Source of the DNA: Clostridiaceae bacterium | Lineage (GTDB): Bacteria; Bacillota; Clostridia; Acetivibrionales; DUMC01 | Assembly (NCBI GenBank): GCA_012512865.1 | Contig: JAAZDH010000101.1 | Coordinates: 1-13,337 of the forward strand | Reading direction: 5' to 3' | DNA length: 13,337 nucleotides | Shown here: piece after piece, positions 6,768 through 13,337 of the stretch | Layout: each line of letters begins with the position of its first letter | How positions within the stretch are numbered: position 1 is the stretch's first letter | Made by a program: the position numbers and the translations under genes | The notes under the pieces: generated by a model | Database searches by the model: none | Seen by the model: the letters and a program-made list of their open reading frames with translations, nothing else | Told to the model about the DNA's origin: nothing

Positions 6768-8228
6768 ATGGAAGATAGGGTTTTAATATTTGAAAAAAGC
6801 AAACCGGGGCGCATTGCATACTCGCTGCCTGCTTGCGATGTTCCTCAAAAAGAGCTGGACCAACTGGTTCCGGCCGAATACCTAAGAGACGGGACCCCGG
6901 ATTTGCCGGAAGTGAGCGAGGTTGATGCGGTAAGGCATTTTGTCGGGCTTTCAAGGCTGAATTACGGGGTGGATACCGGTTTTTACCCGCTTGGTTCATG
7001 CACCATGAAGTATAATCCCAAGGTAAACGAGGACGCAGCATCATTGAAGGGTTTTACCTCGGTACACCCCTACCAGCCGGAAGATACCGTCCAGGGCTGC
7101 CTGGAAATCATATATAGATTGGGTGAAATGTTGTCAGAAATCACCGGCATGGAAAAATTCTCAATGCAGCCAGCAGCCGGCGCACATGGCGAGTTGACCG
7201 GGCTGATGATAATCAAGGCATACCATAAAAGCAAGGGAGACTTGAAACGCAGGAAAATCCTTGTCCCGGATTCATCACACGGGACAAATCCTGCATCGGC
7301 GTCACTGGCGGGTTTCGAGGTGCAGCACGTAAAATCTGACGCGGACGGAAACGTGGACATGGATGCACTGAAAGCTGCTGCTGGAGATGATGTAGCGGGG
7401 TTAATGCTTACCAACCCCAATACCCTTGGACTTTTTGAAAAAAATATCGGGGAAATTGCAAGCGCCATCCATGATGCGGGCGGCCTTCTTTATTACGACG
7501 GTGCCAACATGAATGCCATTCTAGGGATTTCCCGGCCTGGGGACATGGGTTTTGACATTGTACACTTGAACCTTCATAAAACCTTTGGAACTCCCCATGG
7601 AGGCGGAGGACCCGGTTCAGGGCCGATAGGCGTCACAAGGGAGCTTGTACCGTTTTTGCCGTTGCCCGTAGTTGAGTTCAAGGATGGCAAGTATTGCCTT
7701 GATTACGACAGGCCCTTATCCATCGGCAGGATCAAGTCTTTTTACGGTAATTTCCTGGTACTGGTGAAGGCATATACATATATCCTGTCAATGGGTCCTG
7801 AAGGCTTGAAGAAGGCAGCCGAAACCGCGGTAATAAATGCCAACTATGTCATGGAGAAACTTAAGGAATACTACGTGCTCCCATACCAGCGAACCTGCAT
7901 GCACGAGTTTGTAATTTCTGCACAGAAGCAGAAAGAAGAACACGGGGTGACAGCCCTTGACGTGGCAAAAAGGCTCATGGATTACGGTTTCCACCCACCC
8001 ACGGTTTACTTTCCCTTGATAGCCAAGGAAGCGCTAATGATAGAACCAACTGAGACAGAAAGCAAGGAAACCCTGGATAAATTCATCGATGCAATGATAA
8101 ACATAGCAAAAGAAGCCGCGAGCAACCCTGAAATAGTAAAGAAATCACCTCATAACACCCCAATAGGAAGGCTTGATGAAATCAAGGCCGCCAGGGAACC
8201 CGTGTTAAGATGGGAAAGGGATAAATAA
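6768..8228 (+). CDS. gcvPB: Glycine dehydrogenase (decarboxylating) subunit 2
   Basis: C-terminal, PLP-carrying half of the P protein. The 486 residues are normal for subunit 2. Landmarks in order are FYPLGSCTMKYNPK, FTSVHPYQPEDTVQG, FSMQPAAGAHGELTGL, PDSSHGTNPASA, LTNPNTLGLFE, YYDGANMNAI, and HLNLHKTFGTPHGGGGPG containing the PLP lysine Lys271. The C-terminal part has MHEFVIS and GFHPPTVYFP, also expected. ATG 6768 follows AAGGGGA (6756-6762) by 5 nt. It is last in the operon and is followed at once by an intrinsic terminator. Nothing suggests loss of function. Confidence 0.97.
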   Translation: MEDRVLIFEKSKPGRIAYSLPACDVPQKELDQLVPAEYLRDGTPDLPEVSEVDAVRHFVGLSRLNYGVDTGFYPLGSCTMKYNPKVNEDAASLKGFTSVHPYQPEDTVQGCLEIIYRLGEMLSEITGMEKFSMQPAAGAHGELTGLMIIKAYHKSKGDLKRRKILVPDSSHGTNPASASLAGFEVQHVKSDADGNVDMDALKAAAGDDVAGLMLTNPNTLGLFEKNIGEIASAIHDAGGLLYYDGANMNAILGISRPGDMGFDIVHLNLHKTFGTPHGGGGPGSGPIGVTRELVPFLPLPVVEFKDGKYCLDYDRPLSIGRIKSFYGNFLVLVKAYTYILSMGPEGLKKAAETAVINANYVMEKLKEYYVLPYQRTCMHEFVISAQKQKEEHGVTALDVAKRLMDYGFHPPTVYFPLIAKEALMIEPTETESKETLDKFIDAMINIAKEAASNPEIVKKSPHNTPIGRLDEIKAAREPVLRWERDK

Positions 8229-8229
8229 A

Positions 8230-8261
8230 GCCTGGTTGAATACCAGGCACCCTTATTTTTT
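8230..8261. terminator. Bidirectional terminator between gcvPB and the HPr-like gene
   Basis: GCCTGGT (8230-8236) pairs with ACCAGGC (8242-8248) over a 5-nt loop. On the plus strand ACCC and then TTATTTTTT (8253-8261) follow. Read on the minus strand, the same stem is followed by TTTATTTAT. It can therefore end both the gcv operon and the convergent HPr-like gene. A nearby palindrome, CTTGCCGGCAAG (8264-8275), lies just past the minus-strand stop. Confidence 0.8.
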
Positions 8262-8277
8262 CACTTGCCGGCAAGCC

Positions 8278-8505
8278 TTATACCATGTACTTTTTGATTT
8301 CCTCGCAGAAATCACCGCAGTCATCCGTATGAGCTTCAACTTTTATCGGCTTGCTTAAATCAAGGCTGAAAATACCCATTATTGATTTTGCATCAACCAC
8401 GTAGCGCCCGGACGAAAGGTCAACATCGAATTCATACTTGTTTACGATATTTACAAAATCCTTAACGTCATTAATGGATTTCAACATAATGTTAAAAGAC
8501 TTCAT
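8278..8505 (-). CDS. HPr-like protein lacking the phosphorylatable histidine
   Basis: A 75-residue cytoplasmic protein resembling the PTS phosphocarrier HPr. The segment around residues 34-50 (SGRYVVDAKSIMGIFSLDLSKPI) closely matches the regulatory-serine region of HPr, where HprK phosphorylates Ser46. The active-site stretch that normally reads GxHARPA is replaced by SINDVKDFVNI, so phosphotransfer from enzyme I is not expected. Proteins of this kind are widespread in Clostridia and annotated as HPr family; the role is unknown. A Crh-like regulatory function is an inference. The start ATG (8503-8505) is preceded by a strong GGGGGA site. It stands alone, has its own promoter at 8581-8609, and shares a terminator with the gcv operon. 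A short C-terminal DCGDFC adds two cysteines. Confidence 0.8.
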   Translation of the reverse strand: MKSFNIMLKSINDVKDFVNIVNKYEFDVDLSSGRYVVDAKSIMGIFSLDLSKPIKVEAHTDDCGDFCEEIKKYMV

Positions 8506-8580
8506 TGTAATCCCCCTTTTTTCAATAAAAGTAATGGCGTGGAAATGACTTATAAAATTAATTATTATATTTCATATTTA

Positions 8581-8609
8581 ATGATATATGGTTTAGGGGC
8601 TTAAGTCAA
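8581..8609 (-). promoter_or_regulatory. Sigma-A promoter for the HPr-like gene
   Basis: On the minus strand TTGACT (8604-8609) and TATCAT (8581-8586) are 17 nt apart, a good vegetative promoter. It would leave about 70 nt of leader before the start codon at 8505. Confidence 0.65.
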
Positions 8610-8646
8610 TTAAAATATGCTGAAAATTGCATAAATATCGGGGTGT

Positions 8647-8699
8647 CATATTGTATAAATATATATTGACAATATGGATATGTTGCATATTGCAATATG
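8647..8699. promoter_or_regulatory. Cluster of CATATTG/CAATATG inverted half-sites
   Basis: Upstream of the membrane-protein gene, CATATTGT (8647-8654) is inverted as ACAATATG (8669-8676), and a perfect 14-bp palindrome CATATTGCAATATG lies at 8686-8699. A TTGACA (8666-8671) overlaps the second half-site, though no good -10 sits 16-18 nt further on. Four copies of one half-site in 53 bp look like an operator overlapping a promoter, but in such AT-rich sequence chance is a real alternative. Confidence 0.4.
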
Positions 8700-8760
8700 T
8701 TTTAATAATGATATATATTGATATATGACGTATATGTAGGCATATAAGGAGACGCTGCAA

Positions 8761-9450
8761 ATGAAGAAAGTCATTGGATGGTTTAAAACACTGAAGGCTG
8801 AAACAATAGTGGCAAACCTGATAAGGGTAATGTTCGTGCTGGCGGTTATAGTAAGCTTGCTGAACGGGATTTACCTGGATGCATTTATAGCTGCATTTAC
8901 GCTATTTCTTACATTCCTGCCGTCCATTATTGTAAAAAAAAGCTGTATAACTTTGCCTCCCAGTTTCCAGGTTGTCATCCTCTTGTTTATATTTGCTGCA
9001 AATTACCTGGGTTCATACCGGCTCTACTATGAAAAATTCTGGTGGTGGGACAGCATGCTCCACGGGCTTTCAGGGTTGATGCTGGGTTTTGCGGGGTTTC
9101 TCCTTGTGTATATTATAAACGGGGCACAAAAGCTTAATGTATCTTTAAGCCCTTTATTCGTGGCAATATTTGCTTTTGCCTTTTCATTAAGCATAGGTGC
9201 CTTGTGGGAGATTTACGAGTTCACTATGGATTCCCTGTTTGGGCTAAATTTGCAGCGTACAGGATTGGACGATACCATGTGGGACCTTATACTGGATGCT
9301 TCCGGTGCCCTGGTTGCTTCAGTTTCCGGGTACCTTTACGAGAAAAACCGGAAGGATGGTATTTTCAAAAGGATGTTCACTAAATTTATAAGCATGAATT
9401 CGCACTTTTTTACTGATAACACCCAACCGGAAAAAGATGGGGGAGAATAA
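8761..9450 (+). CDS. DUF2238 / YjdF-type integral membrane protein
   Basis: A 229-residue membrane protein with about six hydrophobic segments, roughly at residues 20-37, 40-58, 70-85, 99-120, 130-150 and 175-192, and a polar charged tail from about 195. The motifs WWWDSMLHGLSGLMLGF (98-114) and ALWEIYEFTMDSLFG, then DDTMWDLILDASGA, are those of the DUF2238 family (inner membrane protein YjdF of E. coli). The conserved Asp, His and Glu in membrane segments suggest a metal site or an enzymatic or transport role, but the family function is not known to me. AAGGAGA (8746-8752) is 8 nt before the ATG. mtaB follows after 18 nt, so the two may be co-transcribed. The upstream region has operator-like palindromes. 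Confidence 0.75.
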   Translation: MKKVIGWFKTLKAETIVANLIRVMFVLAVIVSLLNGIYLDAFIAAFTLFLTFLPSIIVKKSCITLPPSFQVVILLFIFAANYLGSYRLYYEKFWWWDSMLHGLSGLMLGFAGFLLVYIINGAQKLNVSLSPLFVAIFAFAFSLSIGALWEIYEFTMDSLFGLNLQRTGLDDTMWDLILDASGALVASVSGYLYEKNRKDGIFKRMFTKFISMNSHFFTDNTQPEKDGGE

Positions 9451-9468
9451 ATTACTTTAAAATGGGAA

Positions 9469-10914
9469 ATGGTAATGGGCATGGTTGATTTAAGCGGTAT
9501 GGCCGGTTTAAATGACATGGTCGATTTAAGGCTTGGGAATGACGAATTTTACAGGAAATACGGGAGAAAAAAGAGAGCAGGCATATTAACGCTTGGATGC
9601 AAGGTAAACCAGTATGAGTCGGAAGCCATATCAGGCATGTTTGAAAATGCCGGGTATGAAATCGTTGATTTCGGTGAAAAGGCCGATGTATATGTAATAA
9701 ATACATGTACTGTTACAGGCATTAGCGCGAGAAAGTCGAGGCAAATGATAAGCAGGGCCAGGAAAAACAATAAAAATGCCATCATAGCGGTAGTAGGGTG
9801 TTACCCGCAGGTTGCACCGGAGGAGGTAATTGCAATACCGGGTGTGAACTTGATAATGGGCACAAGGGACAGGGACAAGCTAATGGACCATATCGGGAAT
9901 ATCATTGAAAACCTGGGCAAAGATGCATGGCCGAACAGCTGCAAGATAAATGCGGTAAATGACATAAAGGAAATAAGAAGCTTTGAAAAAATGCATGTTG
10001 AAAATTACAGGGACCGTACCAGGGCCTACCTGAAAATACAAGATGGTTGCACCCAGTTTTGCTCCTACTGCATAATTCCATATGCCAGGGGAACCATAAG
10101 GAGCAGGGAGCCCCGGGATGTTATTGCCGAGGTAAAAAAACTTGCATCAAACGGGTATAAGGAAGTTGTGCTGACAGGCATACATGTGGCTTCATATGGA
10201 AAGGATTTGAAAAACACGTCCCTCCTCGACATTATATGCAGGGTCCATGAAATTGAAGGAATCGAAAGGATAAGGTTAAGTTCTGTCGAACCAACCATAA
10301 TTACGGCTGAATTTGTAAATACTGTCAAGCAGCTGGGGAAATTATGCCCCCACTACCATATTTCCCTGCAAAGCGGATGCGATGATACTTTAAAAAGGAT
10401 GAACCGCAGGTATACCACCTCGGAATACAAAAATATCGTTGACATGTTAAGAAGCAATATAGATGATGTATCCATAACCACCGATGTCATGGTGGGATTT
10501 CCCGGTGAAACTGACCAGGAATTTGAACAGACTTACAATTTCGTGGAAGGGATATGTTTTTCCAAGATGCATGTTTTCAGGTTTTCACCCCGCAAAGGTA
10601 CACCCGCTTATTCTTTTAAGGGGCAGGTGCCCGACAAGGTCAAGGAGGAAAGAAGCAACAGGCTGATAGAGCTTTCAATGAAATGCTCCTTGAAATTCCA
10701 TGAAGCCTTTGTTGGAAGAACGATGCCTGTTCTCTTTGAGCAGGAGTCGGACCGACCACGCTTTTTTGAAGGGCTGACACCGAATTATATCCGCGTATTA
10801 TGCGAGCTTGGCGGCAATATAAAGGGGGAAGATTTAACCGGGGAAATAAAAAATGTCGTGCTCAAGGAAGCCCGCGAGGATTTTATGATAGCAGGAATGG
10901 ATGACAGCTTGTGA
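9469..10914 (+). CDS. mtaB: tRNA t6A37 methylthiotransferase MtaB
   Basis: A radical-SAM enzyme that adds a methylthio group to t6A37 in tRNAs reading ANN codons, giving ms2t6A. It has 481 residues from the ATG used here. The UPF0004 domain carries cysteines 44 (LGCKVNQYE), 80 (NTCTVT) and 111 (VGCYPQ), which bind the auxiliary cluster. The radical-SAM motif is Cys194, Cys198 and Cys201 in DGCTQFCSYCIIPYARG. VVLTGIH and HISLQSG follow, and a TRAM domain occupies about 410-475. LGCKVN, VLTGIH and overall similarity to B. subtilis YqeV favour MtaB over MiaB or RimO. The start is uncertain: B. subtilis MtaB begins only about 8 residues before LGCKVN, while here about 36 precede it and no ribosome site is convincing. 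Met1, 3, 5, 11 and 17 are all candidates. Confidence 0.92.
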   Translation: MVMGMVDLSGMAGLNDMVDLRLGNDEFYRKYGRKKRAGILTLGCKVNQYESEAISGMFENAGYEIVDFGEKADVYVINTCTVTGISARKSRQMISRARKNNKNAIIAVVGCYPQVAPEEVIAIPGVNLIMGTRDRDKLMDHIGNIIENLGKDAWPNSCKINAVNDIKEIRSFEKMHVENYRDRTRAYLKIQDGCTQFCSYCIIPYARGTIRSREPRDVIAEVKKLASNGYKEVVLTGIHVASYGKDLKNTSLLDIICRVHEIEGIERIRLSSVEPTIITAEFVNTVKQLGKLCPHYHISLQSGCDDTLKRMNRRYTTSEYKNIVDMLRSNIDDVSITTDVMVGFPGETDQEFEQTYNFVEGICFSKMHVFRFSPRKGTPAYSFKGQVPDKVKEERSNRLIELSMKCSLKFHEAFVGRTMPVLFEQESDRPRFFEGLTPNYIRVLCELGGNIKGEDLTGEIKNVVLKEAREDFMIAGMDDSL

Positions 10915-10932
10915 TTTTCTTTCTTGCAAATA

Positions 10933-10973
10933 TTGATAAAATTAATGTTAGAATGGTAAAATAAGTGTATAAT
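10933..10973 (+). promoter_or_regulatory. Candidate promoter for ireB
   Basis: TTGATA (10933-10938) and TAAAAT (10957-10962) are 18 nt apart, each one base from consensus. A perfect TATAAT at 10968-10973 lies just beyond but lacks a -35 at proper spacing. Either would give a leader of roughly 150 nt to ireB. Confidence 0.45.
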
Positions 10974-11011
10974 ATAGATGATAATATGGATGCATGGATA
11001 GATGCTCATAA

Positions 11012-11081
11012 ATTTTGCCATGCACATGCAAATCCTGCTGTGCACGTAAAATTATGCCATGTGTATATAAATGCTGTATGC
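11012..11081. repeat. Imperfect 39-bp tandem repeat upstream of ireB
   Basis: ATTTTGCCATGCACATGCA at 11012 onward (to about 11043) recurs as ATTATGCCATGTGTATATA at 11051 onward (to about 11081), both followed by a CTGnTGTGC/CTGTATGC element. The pair lies in the untranslated leader of ireB. Just before it TGGATGCATGGATAGATGC (10988-11006) is itself internally repetitive. Confidence 0.5.
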
Positions 11082-11125
11082 TGCCGTGTTATATACCCAC
11101 CGGCAAGATGGGAGTGAGAGATGCA

Positions 11126-11395
11126 ATGGTTGATAAGGAAACCATGATGTTCAAGATGGAAAAGAGCAATGCCGACCAGGCTCGTGAGATACTTACGACG
11201 ATATACCAGGCATTGAAGGAAAGAGGGTATAATCCTATTAACCAGATCGTGGGATATATCCTTTCAGGGGATCCTACGTATATTACAAACCATAAAAATG
11301 CCAGGAACATGGTGAGGAAACTGGAGAGGGATGAATTGCTCGAGGAAATCCTCAAGTACTACCTTGAATCCGGACGGCAAGAGGAGAAGAAATAG
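11126..11395 (+). CDS. ireB: IreB family regulatory phosphoprotein (DUF965)
   Basis: A small cytoplasmic protein whose Enterococcus homologue is phosphorylated by the PASTA kinase IreK and modulates cell-envelope stress and cephalosporin tolerance. The 89 residues match the family. The signature GYNPINQIVGYILSGDPTYITNHKNARN is nearly identical to homologues, followed by KLERDELLEEILKYYLE. Thr6 in DKET lines up with one of the two N-terminal threonines phosphorylated in IreB. ATG 11126 is chosen because the family begins here and GGGAGTGAGAG (11110-11120) lies just upstream. The frame is open back to 11015, but that would add a Cys-rich stretch foreign to the family. In many Clostridia and Bacilli this gene sits beside alaS and ruvX; here ruvX follows after one intervening gene. 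Confidence 0.94.
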   Translation: MVDKETMMFKMEKSNADQAREILTTIYQALKERGYNPINQIVGYILSGDPTYITNHKNARNMVRKLERDELLEEILKYYLESGRQEEKK

Positions 11396-11408
11396 AGAAA
11401 AAGCAGGG

Positions 11409-11534
11409 ATGAAACGGGGAAGCAATAAAGATTGGCAAACTGGTGCCGCAAATATTGCAAATATGTTTAAACAGCAAGCAATATGGGAAAAATGGCAGCA
11501 GTACATGCGGCAATGCATGCAAAGCAGCATGTAG
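11409..11534 (+). CDS. Possible 41-residue small protein
   Basis: An ATG-started ORF lies between ireB and the reductase gene, on the same strand. The product starts MKRGSNKDWQTG and ends in a Gln/Met/Trp-rich, probably helical segment (IWEKWQQYMRQCMQSSM). There is no membrane segment or signal peptide. Only a poor ribosome site (GCAGGG directly before the ATG) is visible, and I recognise no family. It could be a real small protein or simply an open stretch in a leader. Confidence 0.25.
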   Translation: MKRGSNKDWQTGAANIANMFKQQAIWEKWQQYMRQCMQSSM

Positions 11535-11547
11535 TCCGGAGGTTGGG

Positions 11548-12495
11548 ATGGAATACATAGAATTAGGGAAAACAGGGATTGAAGTTTCGTGCTTGTGTTT
11601 TGGAGCCCTTGTAATAGGCCCATTGCAGGTTAATCTTCCTGTAGTTGCCGGAGCAGATGTAATTTGCAGGGGGTATGAACTGGGCATAAATTTTGTGGAT
11701 ACCGCGGAGCTTTACGGCACTTATCCTCATATAAAAGAATCAATCAGGAGATGGGGTAAAAAACCGGTTATTTCTACAAAAACCTACGCATATACAAAGG
11801 AAGGCGCTGCCTTGAGCCTTGAAAAAGCAAGAAAAGAATTGGACCTGGATGTCATAGATATATTCCTCCTCCATGAACAGGAAAGCAGGCTTACTTTGAA
11901 AGGACACAGGGAGGCGTTGGATTATTTTATTTCCCGGAAGCAAAAAGGTATAATAAGGGCTGTTGGTGTGTCCACCCATAACATCGAGGTGGTGGAAGCA
12001 TGCGCGGAAATGCCGGAAATTGACGTAATACACCCGCTTATAAATAAAGAAGGCATTGGGATTGGTGACGGCACGGTGGAAGAGATGCTGGCTGCCATCA
12101 AAAAAGCTCATGATGCCGGCAAGGGAATATACAGTATGAAGCCCCTGGGAGGGGGGAACCTTATCAGCAGGTTTGAAGAAAGCATGAATTTCGTGTTGAA
12201 CATACCGTATATCCATTCTGTTGCAGTCGGAATGCAGACAAAAGACGAAGTTGAAATGAATACAAGGATATTCGAAAAGCGGGAAGTGCCGGAAGAGTTG
12301 CGGGCCAGGGTGAAAAACAAGCGAAAGAAGCTTCACGTTGATTATTGGTGTGAAGGCTGTGGCAAATGTGTTGATAGATGCAGGCAGGGAGCCCTTGAGA
12401 TTATAAACGGCAAAGCCATGGCAAAGGAGGAACTGTGCTTATTATGCGGTTATTGTGCCAGCGCCTGCCCCCAGTTTGCAATAAAGGTGTGTTGA
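11548..12495 (+). CDS. Aldo/keto reductase with C-terminal 2[4Fe-4S] ferredoxin domain
   Basis: A 315-residue cytoplasmic oxidoreductase. The first 250 residues form an aldo/keto reductase barrel: LGKTGIEVSCLCFGAL near the start and a complete catalytic tetrad, Asp51 and Tyr56 (FVDTAELYG), Lys78 (ISTK) and His109 (FLLHE). SMKPLGGGNL and the SVAVGMQTKDEVEMN segment are also typical. The tail carries two CxxCxxCxxxC motifs (Cys268, 271, 274, 278 and Cys297, 300, 303, 307), expected to bind two [4Fe-4S] clusters. This fusion is common in anaerobes; the substrate is not known, and electron exchange between NAD(P)H and ferredoxin-like partners is an inference. The start ATG follows GGAGG (11538-11542) by 5 nt; an upstream in-frame extension to 11443 is unlikely. 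It interrupts the usual ireB-ruvX neighbourhood. Confidence 0.9.
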   Translation: MEYIELGKTGIEVSCLCFGALVIGPLQVNLPVVAGADVICRGYELGINFVDTAELYGTYPHIKESIRRWGKKPVISTKTYAYTKEGAALSLEKARKELDLDVIDIFLLHEQESRLTLKGHREALDYFISRKQKGIIRAVGVSTHNIEVVEACAEMPEIDVIHPLINKEGIGIGDGTVEEMLAAIKKAHDAGKGIYSMKPLGGGNLISRFEESMNFVLNIPYIHSVAVGMQTKDEVEMNTRIFEKREVPEELRARVKNKRKKLHVDYWCEGCGKCVDRCRQGALEIINGKAMAKEELCLLCGYCASACPQFAIKVC

Positions 12496-12520
12496 GGGTT
12501 ATTAAGCAAAACCGTTTGTG

Positions 12521-12685
12521 ATATGCAGGTATTATAAATGTTTCTTATATGCAAGTGTTAAAAAAGTATTTGCGGTATGCAAGTATAAAAAAGTGTTTAT
12601 AACAGGCAAGTACTGGAGATATTTTTAATGTGCAAGAAATGAGAAATACTTGCGACATGTAAGTATTGAAATATTGATAAACGGG
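12521..12685. repeat. Six-unit degenerate tandem repeat upstream of ruvX
   Basis: A unit beginning ATGCAAGTATT and continuing with an A/T-rich half recurs with its GCA (last copy GTA) at 12525, 12551, 12579, 12606, 12632 and 12659. Intervals are 26, 28, 27, 26 and 27 bp. Copies vary in sequence but keep the spacing. The 209-nt gap holds no gene and no clear terminator for the reductase or promoter for ruvX. Confidence 0.7.
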
Positions 12686-12704
12686 CGGGAGAGACAAAAA
12701 AACG

Positions 12705-13202
12705 TTGAGAATAATGGGAATTGATTACGGGGATGCAAGGATAGGGATAGCAATAAGCGACCCTTTTGGCTGGACGGCCCAGCCGGTTGAAACAATCAAG
12801 TGGAAGAATAATATTATTTACCCGGTGGAAAGGATAAGGAACCTGGTAGAAAAGTACGACGTGAAAAAAATCATAGTGGGTTATCCCAGGAACATGAATG
12901 GAACCTTGGGGCAGAGAGCCATAAAAACGGACCGGTTTATAGAATACCTGGCCGCGGCGGCGGGAGACCTGGAGATAATAAAATGGGATGAGAGATTGTC
13001 AACGGTTGCAGCAAACAAGATACTCAATGAAACAGGTGTAAAATCAGCCAGGAAAAAAAAGACCATCGATCTTATAGCTGCCACTTATATTCTCCAGGGA
13101 TACCTTGACAGCATGAGGAACGACAGCACGAGGAACAAGGAAAACGGCGAAATGAAATATGATAATGCAAAAAATGCCAGCACAAGCGGGGAGAAAGAAT
13201 AA
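12705..13202 (+). CDS. ruvX: RuvX/YqgF family putative Holliday junction resolvase
   Basis: An RNase H-fold nuclease of the YqgF family, linked to pre-16S rRNA 5' end processing and, by homology, to Holliday junction resolution. It has 165 residues. MRIMGIDYGDARIGIAISDPFGWTAQP is the family N-terminus. Acidic residues Asp7, Glu96 (WDERLST) and Asp122 (KTIDLIAATYILQGYL) form the active site, and IIVGYPRNMNGTLGQRA is the conserved central loop. The start is TTG, preceded by GGGAG (12687-12691) at a long spacing of 13 nt. ATG 12714 would cut the conserved first strand. A tail of about 28 residues after the last family motif is polar, Asn/Lys/Glu-rich and probably disordered, making it longer than the usual 138-150 residues. 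It follows the reductase after a repeat-filled gap. Confidence 0.93.
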   Translation: MRIMGIDYGDARIGIAISDPFGWTAQPVETIKWKNNIIYPVERIRNLVEKYDVKKIIVGYPRNMNGTLGQRAIKTDRFIEYLAAAAGDLEIIKWDERLSTVAANKILNETGVKSARKKKTIDLIAATYILQGYLDSMRNDSTRNKENGEMKYDNAKNASTSGEKE

Positions 13203-13337
13203 AAGGTAAAACAAGCGCAGGTGATGCATAAAAAATGCTTAAACGGGAATTTATAAGCATTGAAGAATGATTAAGGCTTAAAAAAGAAAACTGGTAAAAT
13301 TCGATGAAAATATAGGAAATGTTTTTGCATTATGCTA
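13203..13337. other. Region after ruvX to window end
   Basis: No gene is supported. AATGCTTA (13234-13241) pairs with TAAGCATT (13254-13261) across a 12-nt loop, but no T-run follows, so it is at best a weak terminator or RNA-stability hairpin. The rest is AT-rich with no recognisable start and ribosome site. Confidence 0.4.

Noticed and set aside
8645..8673. SigE-type sporulation promoter (GTCATATT at 8645-8652)
   Set aside because: The -35 match is good, but the expected CATACAnT -10 is only half matched and the spacer is off.
11015..11125. Cys-rich N-terminal extension of IreB (eight cysteines in about 25 residues)
   Set aside because: It would look metallothionein-like, but it is translated from the imperfect 39-bp repeat, lacks a ribosome site, and the family starts at 11126.
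12521..12685. CRISPR array or plasmid-type iteron origin
   Set aside because: Units abut without spacers and are too diverged. No replication gene or DnaA-box cluster was seen.
13234..13261. Intrinsic terminator after ruvX
   Set aside because: The 8-bp AT-rich stem has a 12-nt loop and no T-run.

Overview
The window looks like a chromosomal segment of an anaerobic member of the Clostridia (Bacillota). The grounds are strong AGGAGG-type ribosome-binding sites, several TTG starts, a two-subunit glycine decarboxylase (gcvPA/gcvPB), a tandem glycine riboswitch, the ireB/ruvX neighbourhood, an atypical HPr-like protein and an aldo/keto reductase fused to a bacterial ferredoxin domain. No species is claimed. 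No mobile element, CRISPR array, tRNA or rRNA was seen.

Layout. (1) Positions 1-210 hold no gene but fold on paper into an elaborate RNA: a closing helix joining the two ends, a second long helix stacked inside it, and at least four internal hairpins. It is probably a raiA-motif-like structured ncRNA, and it is the most striking item here. (2) A near-consensus sigma-A promoter (275-303) drives tdh (380-1423), followed by kbl (1677-2864). Together they convert threonine to glycine plus acetyl-CoA. (3) A tandem glycine riboswitch (about 3187-3416) with an intrinsic terminator (3419-3457) precedes gcvT, gcvH, gcvPA and gcvPB (3815-8228), which end at a bidirectional terminator. (4) A small HPr-like gene lies on the minus strand (8278-8505), divergent from a DUF2238/YjdF-type membrane protein (8761-9450) and mtaB (9469-10914). 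(5) ireB (11126-11395), a possible 41-residue ORF, an aldo/keto reductase-ferredoxin gene (11548-12495) and ruvX (12705-13202) follow on the plus strand.

Functionally, the left two thirds is a threonine-glycine-one-carbon module. Tdh and Kbl make glycine, and the glycine-sensing leader controls the cleavage system that turns glycine into CO2, ammonia and 5,10-methylene-THF. The lipoamide dehydrogenase (L protein) is not in the window. The right third is housekeeping: tRNA modification, IreB signalling and the YqgF/RuvX nuclease.

A second theme is that most of the longer intergenic regions carry their own local family of degenerate short direct repeats (period roughly 15-40 bp). The clearest is six units of 26-28 bp upstream of ruvX, with another array between the riboswitch terminator and gcvT.
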